DNA from: Mytilus edulis
Lineage: Eukaryota; Mollusca; Bivalvia; Mytilida; Mytilidae
Assembly (NCBI RefSeq): GCF_963676685.1
Contig: NC_092350.1
Location: 9,033,307 to 9,097,306, forward strand
Direction: 5' to 3'
Length of the DNA stretch: 64,000 nt
Position numbers and translations under genes: made by a program
Notes under the pieces: model-generated
Databases searched by the model: none
Told to the model about the DNA's origin: nothing
The model's input: only the letters and a program-made list of their open reading frames with translations
Shown here: positions 13,394 to 24,800 of the stretch, piece after piece
How the letters are laid out: each line of letters starts with the position of its first letter
Numbering within the stretch: the first letter of the stretch is position 1

Positions 13394-13405
13394 TCGTTAC
13401 GTGGG
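12893..13405. repeat. Tandem repeat, ~165-175 bp unit, three copies
   Basis: Units start AATCATAATTTCCTGTCGATATGCACATC near 12893, 13069 and 13229 (the key part is CCTGTCGATATGCACATCT). Each contains TTCATGAAATTCTGT, TTTCAGAG and GGGGC(G/T)TAACTCCT. The array ends with GACGGACGGACG and ATTATACCCTCCGCAACTTC. Confidence 0.75.
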
Positions 13406-13409
13406 TTAT

Positions 13410-14557
13410 AATAAGTTGAGCAAGTAGTTTAAAATTTAGTATTACATGTATAACAATTTGTTGTTTATTTACATTTGAAAAATAATTTCTAAAATATTCT
13501 GTTGCACGAACGATATATGTTTTCCGTATTTTAAATTTTAAAAGTTCTAAGTGTATTGCAATATGGATTTACAAAAGTTAATCGATCTTTTAAAAAAATA
13601 TAAAACCTAAAAATAAATTGACAAGTAAGATAAAAAAAAAAAAAGTCAAGTATAATTCAAGTATTCTTTAATATAAGGAGATATTTAAAGGTGTGTTGTA
13701 TGTTTGTTGATTGAAATTTGGAAGAATTTGATAAACGGTACATATTGTAAGTACGGCACTTATAAAATTATAAATACGATACAAAACTGCTAGCAATATT
13801 ATTGTCTGCTGAAATGTAGAAAATTTCATTTTATACTTTAGAATTTAGAAAAGATGCTTGGAAAATTAAGCAAAAGGAAAATTATAATGCAACAACAAAT
13901 TTGAATGTCACATAACGAGATAACTTTTATTAGTACAAATATATATCAATGTCATAGAAAGCAATAAATGTTTCTCTGTACATGTACAAAACGTATAACC
14001 CTGATTATTTCTTTTTAAAATACTATATGACCTCTTTATGTTAGAACTCACCTTAATGAGCCTGACCTCAAATACCACTACCGTCGTTACGTTTGTCTCA
14101 ACATTGATAAGTTTGATTCGTTATTCTAAATTATCAATAGACTTTCAAAGTTGTGAATAAATTAAACAGGAACAGTTCAGAAGTTCTTAACCTTTTTAAT
14201 CAGGCAGTTGATATTTATCCTAAAATAAGAAAAGACGTAGTGATTAAACAATAGCATAATTAGGAAGACATGATGCAAATTCAATGCACATAGAAAATAA
14301 CTAGAAAAGAAGAATCGTAAAGAATAACTAAAAATGTTGACTGATTAAAAGGCTATTTGCTGACGGTGCTTTTGTATTCGTTTTGATAAATAAATGGAAA
14401 ATACGACTTGTGAACATGCACCTGTTAAACATTTATTTATTCTTTAAAATTTTCCGCGAGGGAACGCGTCGTATTAAATTGAACAAGTGTATCATTATGG
14501 GTTATATGTGTGATACAACTTAAACATATATATACTATACAAATGTTTATCCCGATA
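13410..14557. other. Gene-free AT-rich stretch
   Basis: No gene or repeat recognised. Confidence 0.4.
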
Positions 14558-14560
14558 TTA

Positions 14561-15994
14561 GGCCACACCAATTTAATTTCTTGTTCTACGGATTTTTGGA
14601 CTCCAAAATTTGGGGCGAGCGAGCGATTTGAAAATTTTAATAAAAAAATATTTAATTTGCAAATTTTTGGGGCGAAGCTTGAAAAGTAAAGGCGAGCGAT
14701 TATAATTTTTTTTTGTAAACATAAAATAGTAGGTTTTGACAATATTAAAGCTTGATTTATCACTTGTACTTTGACATTTCTTTAATTTCTGAAGTATTTT
14801 TTCCCTGTTCACCAAGAAATAATTAAATCTGGTCTATGTATGTGTGACTGACAATGAGACAGTTCTCCAACCAAGTCATAATCAGTTTGGGGACAACCCC
14901 TTAATGTTATAAATATCCCTTTTACATGTTTTATGATGGATCAATATAAGTTATAATATATTTGTTTGTACAAAAGAGCTCATATTTTCTCAAAGAACTA
15001 TATATCTATCTGGTATTAAATGGTCAAAACATGTCCAAGAATTTTGTTATATTCCTGGACTTTAACCAAGTTAACACATTTACTTTAACAGTTTAATATT
15101 ATTCAAAATAAGTGGACCCCTCTTTTAGAAAAAGTTGTTTAAAATATGATGTAACTCTCCTCTTTTTGAGTACAAAATTCTCAGTTTTCAAAGATCTTGT
15201 ATAGAAGAACTATACAAATCCTTGGTATTTCTATTTTCTTTTCTACATCAGTAAACTGACCCCTTGTCTGAGGGAGGGTTGTTCTCAACCTGATAATAAC
15301 AAACACAGGTCAAAGTACGGCCTTTTACACAGGGCTTTGATACAGACCAAACAGCAGGCTATAAAGGACCCCAAAAATATTAGCGTACACAATTCGAACA
15401 GGAAAACCAACGATCTAATTTATATATCATGTATATCCAAACGGGAAAATACCAATGAACAACAGCAACAAACAATAACTGCTGAACGACAGACCCCTCA
15501 ATCAATCAGGACAGGTGCATAAACATGCAGCGGCTATGGATAGTTTTGTTTCGCCAGCATACAATATAATTGCAGTTGAATGCAAATCCTTCAGAAGTTC
15601 TTTGTACTTTATTCTAACAACGAATATTTTTTGATAGGGAATATAAGTAGGGGGGGAAGTAAACATTTTTTTGTTCTTTACAGGTATCCGCTGTTATAAA
15701 TTTATACCGGAGTACTCCCTATTTGGATAAACAGGTTTCATGCTGAAACAAATATTCTCACAGATATAATTTACAAAGTGTGGTGGGGTGCTTTTATGTT
15801 TAAAATCGTTATATACAGGTTAGACTGTGATTTTAAAAACAAATGTTGATATCTTTACAAAAAAATAAACATAAATGGACATGATTACATTTCCGGATGC
15901 GGGAAGCGGGAATATAGAAAAAATAAAAAAATTCTGTTTTGAAAAAAATAGGTGCGGGCGGGTCCGTCGAACAAGGAATCAAATTGGTGTGGCC
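14561..15994. mobile_element. Non-autonomous DNA transposon with ~33 bp inverted repeats, PIF/Harbinger-like
   Basis: The left end GGCCACACCAATTTAATTTC and the right end, whose reverse complement is GGCCACACCAATTTGATTCC, continue as inverted repeats to about 33 bases. Both sides are flanked by TTA (14558-14560 and 15995-15997), a three-base target duplication of the TWA type known for PIF/Harbinger elements. There is no transposase frame inside. A piece of the short dispersed repeat (about 14829-14900) and other repeat-like sequence lie within. Confidence 0.72.
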
Positions 15995-16335
15995 TTACTA
16001 CAATTCTAATGTTTATATAGTATTAAGCTTACCAGTAAATCAATTCCTTTAAACTTTCTCTTTCATGTTTATCACTAACGTTCTAATAGATTTAACTTTG
16101 AAGGCAAACAATCTTACATATATACTTTAAAAGGGCACTAGGTACGAGATACATAAAAATGAGTATGTTTTTTTTTTGTTCAATCATCAATTAAAGTGAA
16201 AAAGTGATATAATAATTCGCTTTAAGCAGTTAGTAGAGTCAATTGTGTCCACATCAGCTAAGAAACATTAATGATGAATCATCGATTTGCATTGAATCTG
16301 TATTCATGTTAACATCAATTTAATCCCTTAGCTAG

Positions 16336-17345
16336 AGATGGATAACGCATGCTTTAGATTTTAACGAGAGAAATTTATGTGTTACTGAAAAATTATTACA
16401 CCAGGGTTTTCGATATCACAAACTAGTCAAAACATTTACTAAATTTTATCATCGGTATGAGGACATCATTCGTAAATATAGCTCAACATGCAGACTTCTT
16501 ATACGTTCAGGTATTTCACATCCAATTTTTTATGGAAATATTCTTTATAAAGCACAAAGGTGTCAGTATTCACCTCAAAAACTAACAAAACCTTTGAATA
16601 GACTTATTAAGAAGGGATATAGTTACGATACTGTTGTCAGGTCATTACAGATTGCATATTTTGGCGTTAATATGGATTCACTTATAGGGTCTTTGCATCG
16701 GAACTAAACACATTTATTGAAAAACCAGTTGTTGGCATGACACGGGTAATGTTCTTCTCATATATGTTATGATGGTATGATACTAAACCCCTAACGGGAA
16801 GGATTGTGCCTGATGTTCATATGATGAAATCATAATCTTTCAGTCAGTTTAATTGAAGTCTGGAGATGGCATGTCAGTTAACGGCTAGTAGTCTGTTGTT
16901 ATTTATGTATTATTGTCATTTTGTTTATTTTCTTTGGTTACATCTTCTGACATCAGACTCGGACTTCTCTTGAACTAAATTTTAATGTGCTGATTGTTAT
17001 GCGTTTACTTTTCTACATTGGCTAGAGGTATAGGGGGAGGGTTGAGATCTCACAAACATGTTTAACCCCGCCGCATTTTTGCGCCTCTCCCAAGTCAGGA
17101 GCCTCTGGTCTTTGTTAGTCTTGTATTATTTTAATTTTAGTTTCTTGTTTACAATTTGGAAATTAGTATGGCGTTCATTATCACTGAACTAGTATATATT
17201 TGTTTAGGGGCCAGTTGAAGGACGCCTCCGGGTGCGGGAATTTCTCGCTACATTGAAGACCTGTTGGTGACCTTCTGCTGTTTTTTTCTATGATCGGGTT
17301 GTTGTCTCTTGGGCACATTCCCCATTTCCATTCTCAATTTTATTG
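16336..17345 (+). mobile_element. Reverse-transcriptase element remnant, copy C
   Basis: Bases 16336-16707 are one open frame of 123 codons plus stop. It reads ALDFNERNLCVTEKLLHQG, FRYHKLVKTFTKFYHRYEDI, then ISHPIFYGNILYKAQRC and KKGYSYDTVVRSLQ. This is the C-terminal (thumb/connection) part of the same protein whose palm fragments are seen in copies A and B. The common 3' tail follows, ending CATTCTCAATTTTATT near 17345. The 5' part is missing, as expected for a 5'-truncated retroelement copy. Confidence 0.8.
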
Positions 17346-17483
17346 TGCGTGTTCGGTTTTTTAAAGGGAAGCAAAGTCAACAATAAGCCTTTTATTCAAT
17401 CACATCAGAAAAGAAGAGTGCTTTAGAACACAAATGATATATGTTTATGAATCAGAATTTGTTTTTGCAATGAAATAGATAAA

Positions 17484-17600
17484 GGAAGATGTGGTGTGAG
17501 TGCCAATGGGACAACTCTCCAACCAAATAACAATTTAAAACAAAGTAAACCATTATAAGTCAATGTACGGCCTTCAACACAAATGTCTGGTTGTCAAATT
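17484..17600 (+). repeat. Short dispersed repeat family S, copy
   Basis: Contains GATGTGGTGTGAGTGCCAAT, GACAACTCTCCAACCAAAT and GTACGGCCTTCAACAC, the same order as the better copies at 31364-31640 and 34131-34425. Confidence 0.65.
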
Positions 17601-18344
17601 AAAAAAAATATGCTTTTGACTCTTTCAAGTATGTGAAAACTAATGTGACTTATCATATTTTTGTAGTATTTCACCTTTGCTTCAGCGCAAATAAATAACC
17701 TTAGGATCATTCAAATAAAGATGGAAATACTTGGCTATAAAGTTTCAAGGAAGGATTTTATGTAAGTTAAAGATAACAGGCGGACAGACGATAGACGACC
17801 ACTGACTCAAATTAATGGCAAAAAAGGTTTTTTGAGCCGACAGCTTTAAACTTCGGGTATGATTTAAGACTTCAAAAAAAGATCGTATTATCAATTTGAA
17901 TGCAAAACAATTATTAAATGTAAACAAACCAAGTTAAACTTCTGGGTGTTACCATTGGCAGTCAGCAAAAATTGTAAAGTCCTATCTTTGACATGTGAGA
18001 AAAAGACATCTCGGAAGTAAAATGTTCTAAAAGGGATTTGTCCATCATTTATCGGAACACGAAACCTGTATTTTCACTCTCGGGGTTTGTTTTATAGTTT
18101 ACCGATTAGTACTGAAATTGTATTGCCAACATTTTGAAAATGCAAGCATGTTATTATGTTTATACCTTGTTATCTATAAGTGTATGATATATGGGTAAGT
18201 ATTTAATCAGGTTTTTAGAATGGTTTAATGGCAAAAATATGTTACTTCTTGTTTCCAATATTCATCTTTTACAGTTGTTGACTATTTTAGGGAACGGGCA
18301 TTATGTGTATCAAATTAAATTCAAGCATGTACATTTAAAAACAA
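17601..18344. other. Gene-free AT-rich stretch
   Basis: Nothing recognised on either strand. Confidence 0.4.
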
Positions 18345-18485
18345 GTGGATGTGGTTTGGTTGCCAATGAGACAAATATCCACCGAAATTAAAATTAAATT
18401 GGTATCAATAATTTTAGAAAACGCACGGTCTTCAACAATGAGAAAAACAAGAAAACCATACGGTATAGTCGGCTATTAAAGGCAT
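18345..18485 (+). repeat. Short dispersed repeat family S, copy
   Basis: Contains GGATGTGGTTTGGTTGCCAA, GACAAATATCCACC and GGTCTTCAACAATGAG, ending with a piece of the common 3' part (TAGTCGGCTATTAAAGGC). It lies about 280 bp upstream of exon 1 of the large gene. Confidence 0.65.
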
Positions 18486-18762
18486 TGAGTTTATTTTCAT
18501 CTAAACGCTATATGAAATGATATGGCTATCATTCCAAACCATTAAACTGACATGTTATTTACAAATAGAAAGTATCGAGCATTTAAATTCACCATAAGTC
18601 TGTTGATAAATGATTCTTTAAGAATCAAAAATTGTTTGCAATTATCTTAACAGAAGATAGGCCAATCATGTAGTTCATTGGTCTGAATGGAAACAAGGAA
18701 GTTACAAAAAAATAAATGAAGCTAAAATACTTATAGCACACTATTTCTAACTGGCATGAAGT

Positions 18763-18887
18763 ATGATGATTGGAATCTTCAAGTTGATTGGAATATTATT
18801 ATGTTTTATTCCGGTTTTGTCAGCGTTTTGGTTTGACTCAGCATGGTGGAAAATGATAATAACTCCAGTTTATCTACAAGAGGGACA
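18763..18887 (+). CDS. Exon 1: signal peptide
   Basis: Codes residues 1-41. ATG at 18763 with a second Met next to it, then a hydrophobic core (IGILLCFIPVLSA) and a Trp-rich mature start (FWFDSAWW). This start is chosen because the only nearby upstream ATG (18756) is out of frame and stops at 18836. Donor GTAAGA, phase 2. Intron 1 (1,042 nt) shows only AT-rich sequence, including a short local duplication around a TTTTTGGTAAAT motif near 19420-19470. Confidence 0.8.
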
Positions 18888-21800
18888 GTAAGAATATTTT
18901 CGTGATCTAAAGAATCAATTTCGATTTAACCGTATCTTACGATTACTTCTTCTGTCAAAATCAAAAGTTTACAGTTACTTAAAGTAAGACAGAGTGGAAA
19001 TTAATTCAGGATAACTAAAATAAACAGTTGCAATTGAATCAATTATGATTACACATGTTTATATAAAACACTTTTGTTCAGCGGTTTATGTTAAATTATT
19101 TCAAAGTTCAAATTCGATGAACTTACGTTTTACATCGAAATTTCGAATAATGGGGGGAACATCAATTAGAATTTAATAAGAAGAAATATAATCCGATGGA
19201 ACTACAACTACCATCAAATATTCATCAAAACTGCTTTTTCACTTATTGTGCACATGTATGTGTTCCATTTTAGACACATTCAAATGTTAGCTGTGCTAGC
19301 TAGTATATTTTGAATACATTTAATTTGCTACATATTTCACATTTTATGGATGGGAAAACATGTTTTGTCGTATTACAATTTTTTTTAAATCGAGAACACT
19401 GCCAATTCGATATTTTTGGTAAATGTTTAATTGAATATAGATATTTTTTATCTTACATTTTTTGGTAAATAATAAGTTGAATATACATTTTAGGACCTTT
19501 TTATGTTTGTTTTAACTTACATATTTGAGTCATTCGTATTCTCGTTCAAAATAGCAATTAAATGGGAGAAAATGGTAACGTTTTTCAAGAGTGGTTTATT
19601 AATTTGCTATTACATGGTTTCAAAAGTAAGAAAACTGAACACAACACACTTTAAAATTATATAAAAGATCTCTAAACGACATGTTTTATTTAGCTGTCGT
19701 TGGAATAGCGAAGATTTAATATCCCTACTAACAATAGACAATGCTAGAACATGCATTAAATCAACTGTTAGGGGTTTAAAAAGAAAAACTCAAAAAGCCC
19801 TCTTTAACGAATAAGGTTTGAATGAAAAGTAATATTATAACATCTGTATACAATATTTCATATTTCAGAACATTGATTCTAAATGTGCAGTTTATCAAAA
19901 ATACTGAGATATTTCTTCTTAATTTACAGAGAAAATGTTGAAAAGAGTACTTGGTATGAGGTGCAAAATTACCATGTCAGCTGCAGTTTCTGGAAATTGG
20001 GTCGTTGTACAAAACATCGGTACGTTTGTTTAGAAAATATTGATTATATATTGTGCAACTCACATAGAGAACAATGTAGTGTTAAGCATTGCCGTGGTTA
20101 AAAGACGTACATAATTTATCAATGGAAACTTTTTTTTAGCTTAGCTAACACAAATATTATCGGTAAGCTAAATGTAAAAAGCGTAGTCTTCAATAAAGAT
20201 TTCGGCCCTAAAGTTTTATGTAACATACAGATAGCGCTCGTTTCGTCTTTGTTCGAGTACGAGAGGTTATGTATCGATCTCCGGTCGAATCAAATCTAAG
20301 ACTGCCAATTTTTTTTTTTTTTTTTTGCTGCTTCTCCACTAAGCACATGACATTAAAGACTAAGAGCGAACATGGTCTGCCCGAAGTCATACTTATGTTT
20401 CTAGGTTGAGTGATTTGTCTTTCCGTGGATTGTTATCTTTTGAACTACATGTATCATGTTAAATTCTCGACAGAGTGTTTGTCTAGTGCAAAGTAGGATT
20501 TATCTTTCCATCATACTTATATAATTTCGTCCTGAATATGTTGTTTTCTAATTGAATACTTTTCTAAGCCGGTCGATTGCTTTTTTATTATCAAATTGTG
20601 GTTTGTTTGTGAATAAATAAATCTTTTTGCAAATCACTAAAAGATATTTATCATAGACAAAATTTTTCCCATAGAGTCTACAAATCATTAGCGAAAAATA
20701 TGCAACCACAAAATCTCATATTGAAAACGCAAAGTGGGTCGGGCTTTTTAAAATATTTACAATACGCACGATAAAACCGTCTATAGTAGATAATTTGCTG
20801 TGATGTAATATGTTTTGAAATAGGCATCACGCAATGATTCAAGATATGATTGCTATAGCCTTTAAACGAAAATTCAAAGTAATATAATCCATCAAATTCA
20901 GTTTATGTATTGTCGATCTAAACGTATCTGAATTGATTATAAATGTGGTAGTGAAAACAATATCAAGAGGTTTCGGAAAACGTTTAAGATTTTGGTTCCA
21001 GACATTCTCAATTTGGAAATTTCCAATAATTTATGTGTCGATCCCATTCCTATCAAGTTTTTAGCATAAGTTTTATATACGAAACCTTATGACAAACCTA
21101 TAAACAAATAAGCTTTACTACCGAGAACTTGTGTATGAATACAGAGTGACTTCTAGTTACGAATTCATATAATAGTATTCATTTAAAAAGCGGTTTTGAA
21201 AGTTTCGATAAATAACGCCTTGAAACGTTCTTTTTTCAGTTTTGACAACATTGTATTTAATGCATAATGTATAAAGAACCAAAAATCAAGACAGAACAAT
21301 TCTAAAAAAAAACTTACTTTTCAAAGCTTTTTCAACAATGTAATCAGTTGTTTTACAAGAATTAATTATTTTTATTAGATCAGTACTGAAGTCGAAATTA
21401 TCCTGTAAAAGTGGATGGTCCAACGATAAAACAAACAAGGCATGCATATATGGTATGTTGCATTATTTTTTTTTAAAGGAAAAATTGTCTAAATGAAAAT
21501 AACTCTTTTTTTAATATGTATGCTTCTGAAGCGTTATTCTAGATTCATCTAAATCAGGAACACTTCGGCATAAACGTTTTAAAAGCAGAGAAACATTAGG
21601 AGCTGTTTTACAAAATGGTTCCTAGAAAGATATGTTTACTTTTTAGAACAAGATAGGGTCTACATGTATTTGTAAGTAGTAAATTGTGGAAATGACGTAT
21701 GCGTTAGAAAATTAATGTCTTGCTACAGAACATAGGGAAACACAGTATAAGATTGTTGATGTTCACATATAAACAGTGTGTACCTTTCGTTATTTGCAGC

Positions 21801-24800
21801 CCTCACATGAATATAAACATGAGGAGATGTTGTTTGATTGCAAATAAGAGACAACTATCCACCAAAATTCAAATGAAGTGGATGTTAACAGTTATATCAA
21901 AGTTGATATAAAGGAAATAGTACCTTTCCGATCTCCCTCTTTACAAATGCTTTATGACAGGATAAGTTGACATTACAGATTCACTTCATATCTATTCGTA
22001 CTTTGTAATTGTCACAAAACGTCCTTTTTTTAAATCACGTTTCTAAGATTATATCAACTTGATTTTTAAGCTAAAAGAAGGTTAAAATGATTTGGCAGAA
22101 AAGTGTTAAATGCTGCATGATTTTATATTCCTAAATTGGTCATTACAGCGATATGCGATGGCAAAATAAGAAATAAAGCTTGTTTTATCGACTACACAAA
22201 TGATGTTATAAAGAAGCGTGACCAAACTCTGCAGAGAAATAGTGGTGGACATTGCACAAGACCAAACAAATGTATTGGTTGTCACGACGGTTTCTATTCG
22301 GACGGACCTTATTGTAGAAGTGAGTAAAATAAAATCATGTATTTGTACAACAACAAGACGAAACTTGTACCGGCCGACAAATTAAAGCAGCTACAAAATG
22401 TACAAATATGGTTGTGGTGGTGGTCTGCTGTAAATACTACACGGACGTTCTTAAGAATTAAATTTAAAATTCCTCTACATTCAAGTCCGTGCGCTTCACA
22501 GAGTGTCATATAGTAAATAAAAATACATGTTTTATAACCACATAATGGTTTTTCCCTGTTAAATAATCAAGAATTTTCTAACTATACTGCCGATATCTAC
22601 CAAAAGAAACTTAGCAATACTATAATTAATCAAATGTAAACCATTATAACTATCCTTTCCTTGATTTAAATATATCAGTTTTACACGGGAAATTACACAC
22701 TAAAGTTTCCATTCCAACAAATCCATTATTTTTGTCGTAGGTAATAATACAAATAACCATAACTGTTGTCTGTGATAAACTTGTAAAGTGTGTTGTTCAA
22801 ACCACGACTGGAAAATCAAGATGAAAATATATAAAAAAAATATCAAAATTCGCCAAGTTGCTGAGTTATTTTCATGTACTAGCATTTGCACTGGAGAAGA
22901 ATTTTAATGTTTTAATAAATATATATTTTCGTCTTTCAAAACAAATATATACATGCAATCGTTTTACACAGTGAAAATGAAAGTCTTGCAAATTAGATTA
23001 GTGACGCTAAATTAGAAAAAAATATAATGTATGCTATTTCCTGTACATATTTGCGGTAAATGTATATGGAATAGGTAATTTTATTATTGGAATTAGTAAA
23101 TACACACCAAAGGCTGCCATAGCTGGTGACGTAGACTTGAAACCGCAATGTCCCAGTGTGGGTAAACATTGAGCAAGTTGTTCGATGATGGACCGACATG
23201 GATTTTCAAAAACTTTAAATGGTTCATATACAGACACATCATACAAATTGGAGCTTTATGGTTATAAACATATAACAACAATATAAATAGGACCAATACT
23301 GTGATTTTGAGGGAAATTATTATTACATTTTAATAAGTGAAATGAGCAAATAAGCCCTAATACGAATAAATCAGCATGTGCAATATTGAAACGTTCCACT
23401 GTCGATATATATCAAGAGTTAATATTGTTTTTTCGAACAGGGCCAATACGGGACGTTTACTTCCGGTATCAACTTTCTTCCTCCATTACTTTCGTTATGC
23501 ATAAAAACATTTGTTTTATATTTTTAAAACTAAAATCATTAGATAAACAGGCTAAATGATGTGCAATGTTTTGTAAGGTCTTAGAGTCTGGAAACGGAAA
23601 AAACAGGGTCAATATGAAAAAATAGCCGTATTGGCCACTGGGCTAATACGGGGCGTTCACTTCCGGTTTTTTATTGTCTTATAATCATTTAATAAAAGTG
23701 TTATGAACTGGCTATTCCTGTATTTGCCCTGTTATAGTTTCAATATCAGCTGTATTGGCCCTCGACTCTTCGAGTCTCGGGTCAATATAGATAACCTCGA
23801 ATCTTTAACTGGGCCAATTCTGAAACAGCCAGTTGATAACACTATAGTATTGAATCTTATTTGAAAACAAAGAAAAGTAACAAAATATATCTTCAACAAA
23901 CCATGTGTTAATTGTGAACCATTACATGTTGGACTTGATGAAGTGTAACTCATCCAGTCCTCGTTTCCACACTAATATTGAAGCATCTGCTAGCATTTAT
24001 ATTTTATTGTCTAGAATAAAGAAAATGTGGTAAATTCAAAAATAACGTATACATTTTGTACTTTTTATTTTGCTATGATTTAGTTTGTCCTAAAATAACG
24101 CACTGCAATCACAGACGCTGTAAAACCCCGGCAGATAATCACTGTGAATATTGTGAAGGAGAAGTAAAGGACATGTCTTATTGGAGAGCGTATACACCAC
24201 ATCCATTGTCCACCAGGAAAACTTGCGAAAGTATGTATAGACATAATTTACTTTGTTCTGAAAAATTAAAATAGAGAATATACCAAAATTATTTCATTTG
24301 AAGGTGTTTCGTGAATTTAGATCAAGAGACACAAAAATCAATTAATGCATAACTAGCATTTAACTTACTTAGTATTTATTTCAATGCAATTAATATTGAT
24401 AAAAATGCAATGGAAATAAAAACATATAATTGTGTTGGCTTTAAATGTCCTTAAGGAGGCTCACGGGTATAAGATTTTCAGAAAAAAATTAAACATTTAT
24501 TTTTCATTACAAATTTTATTTATTACCTTTAGTAGTTGTTACTTTATCAATTCCAAAATCATTCCAAAAAATCAGTTTGTGTTTGCCCCATGTGACTTTT
24601 AAAATGTAGATATCATTGAAAAAGCTCCAAATTATCTCCCTTTGGTGCAAAAATGCCATTTTTTAGCATTAAGATTGAAATATCTTTTTTAACACATTCG
24701 GGACCTATGTTGTTATTGTTGTTTTCGAATAAGCTGTACATAAACTAAATAATTGTAAAAATTTAAGCGATTTCTGTAATTTAGTTCTTTTTTTATTTCG

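Noticed and set aside
14437..14815. Two overlapping minus-strand open frames
   Set aside because: They span the left end of the Harbinger-like element and have no protein features.
20290..20330. T run that might be the poly-A tail of a reverse-oriented retrocopy
   Set aside because: The flanking sequence shows no recognisable gene or SINE body and no target duplication could be seen.
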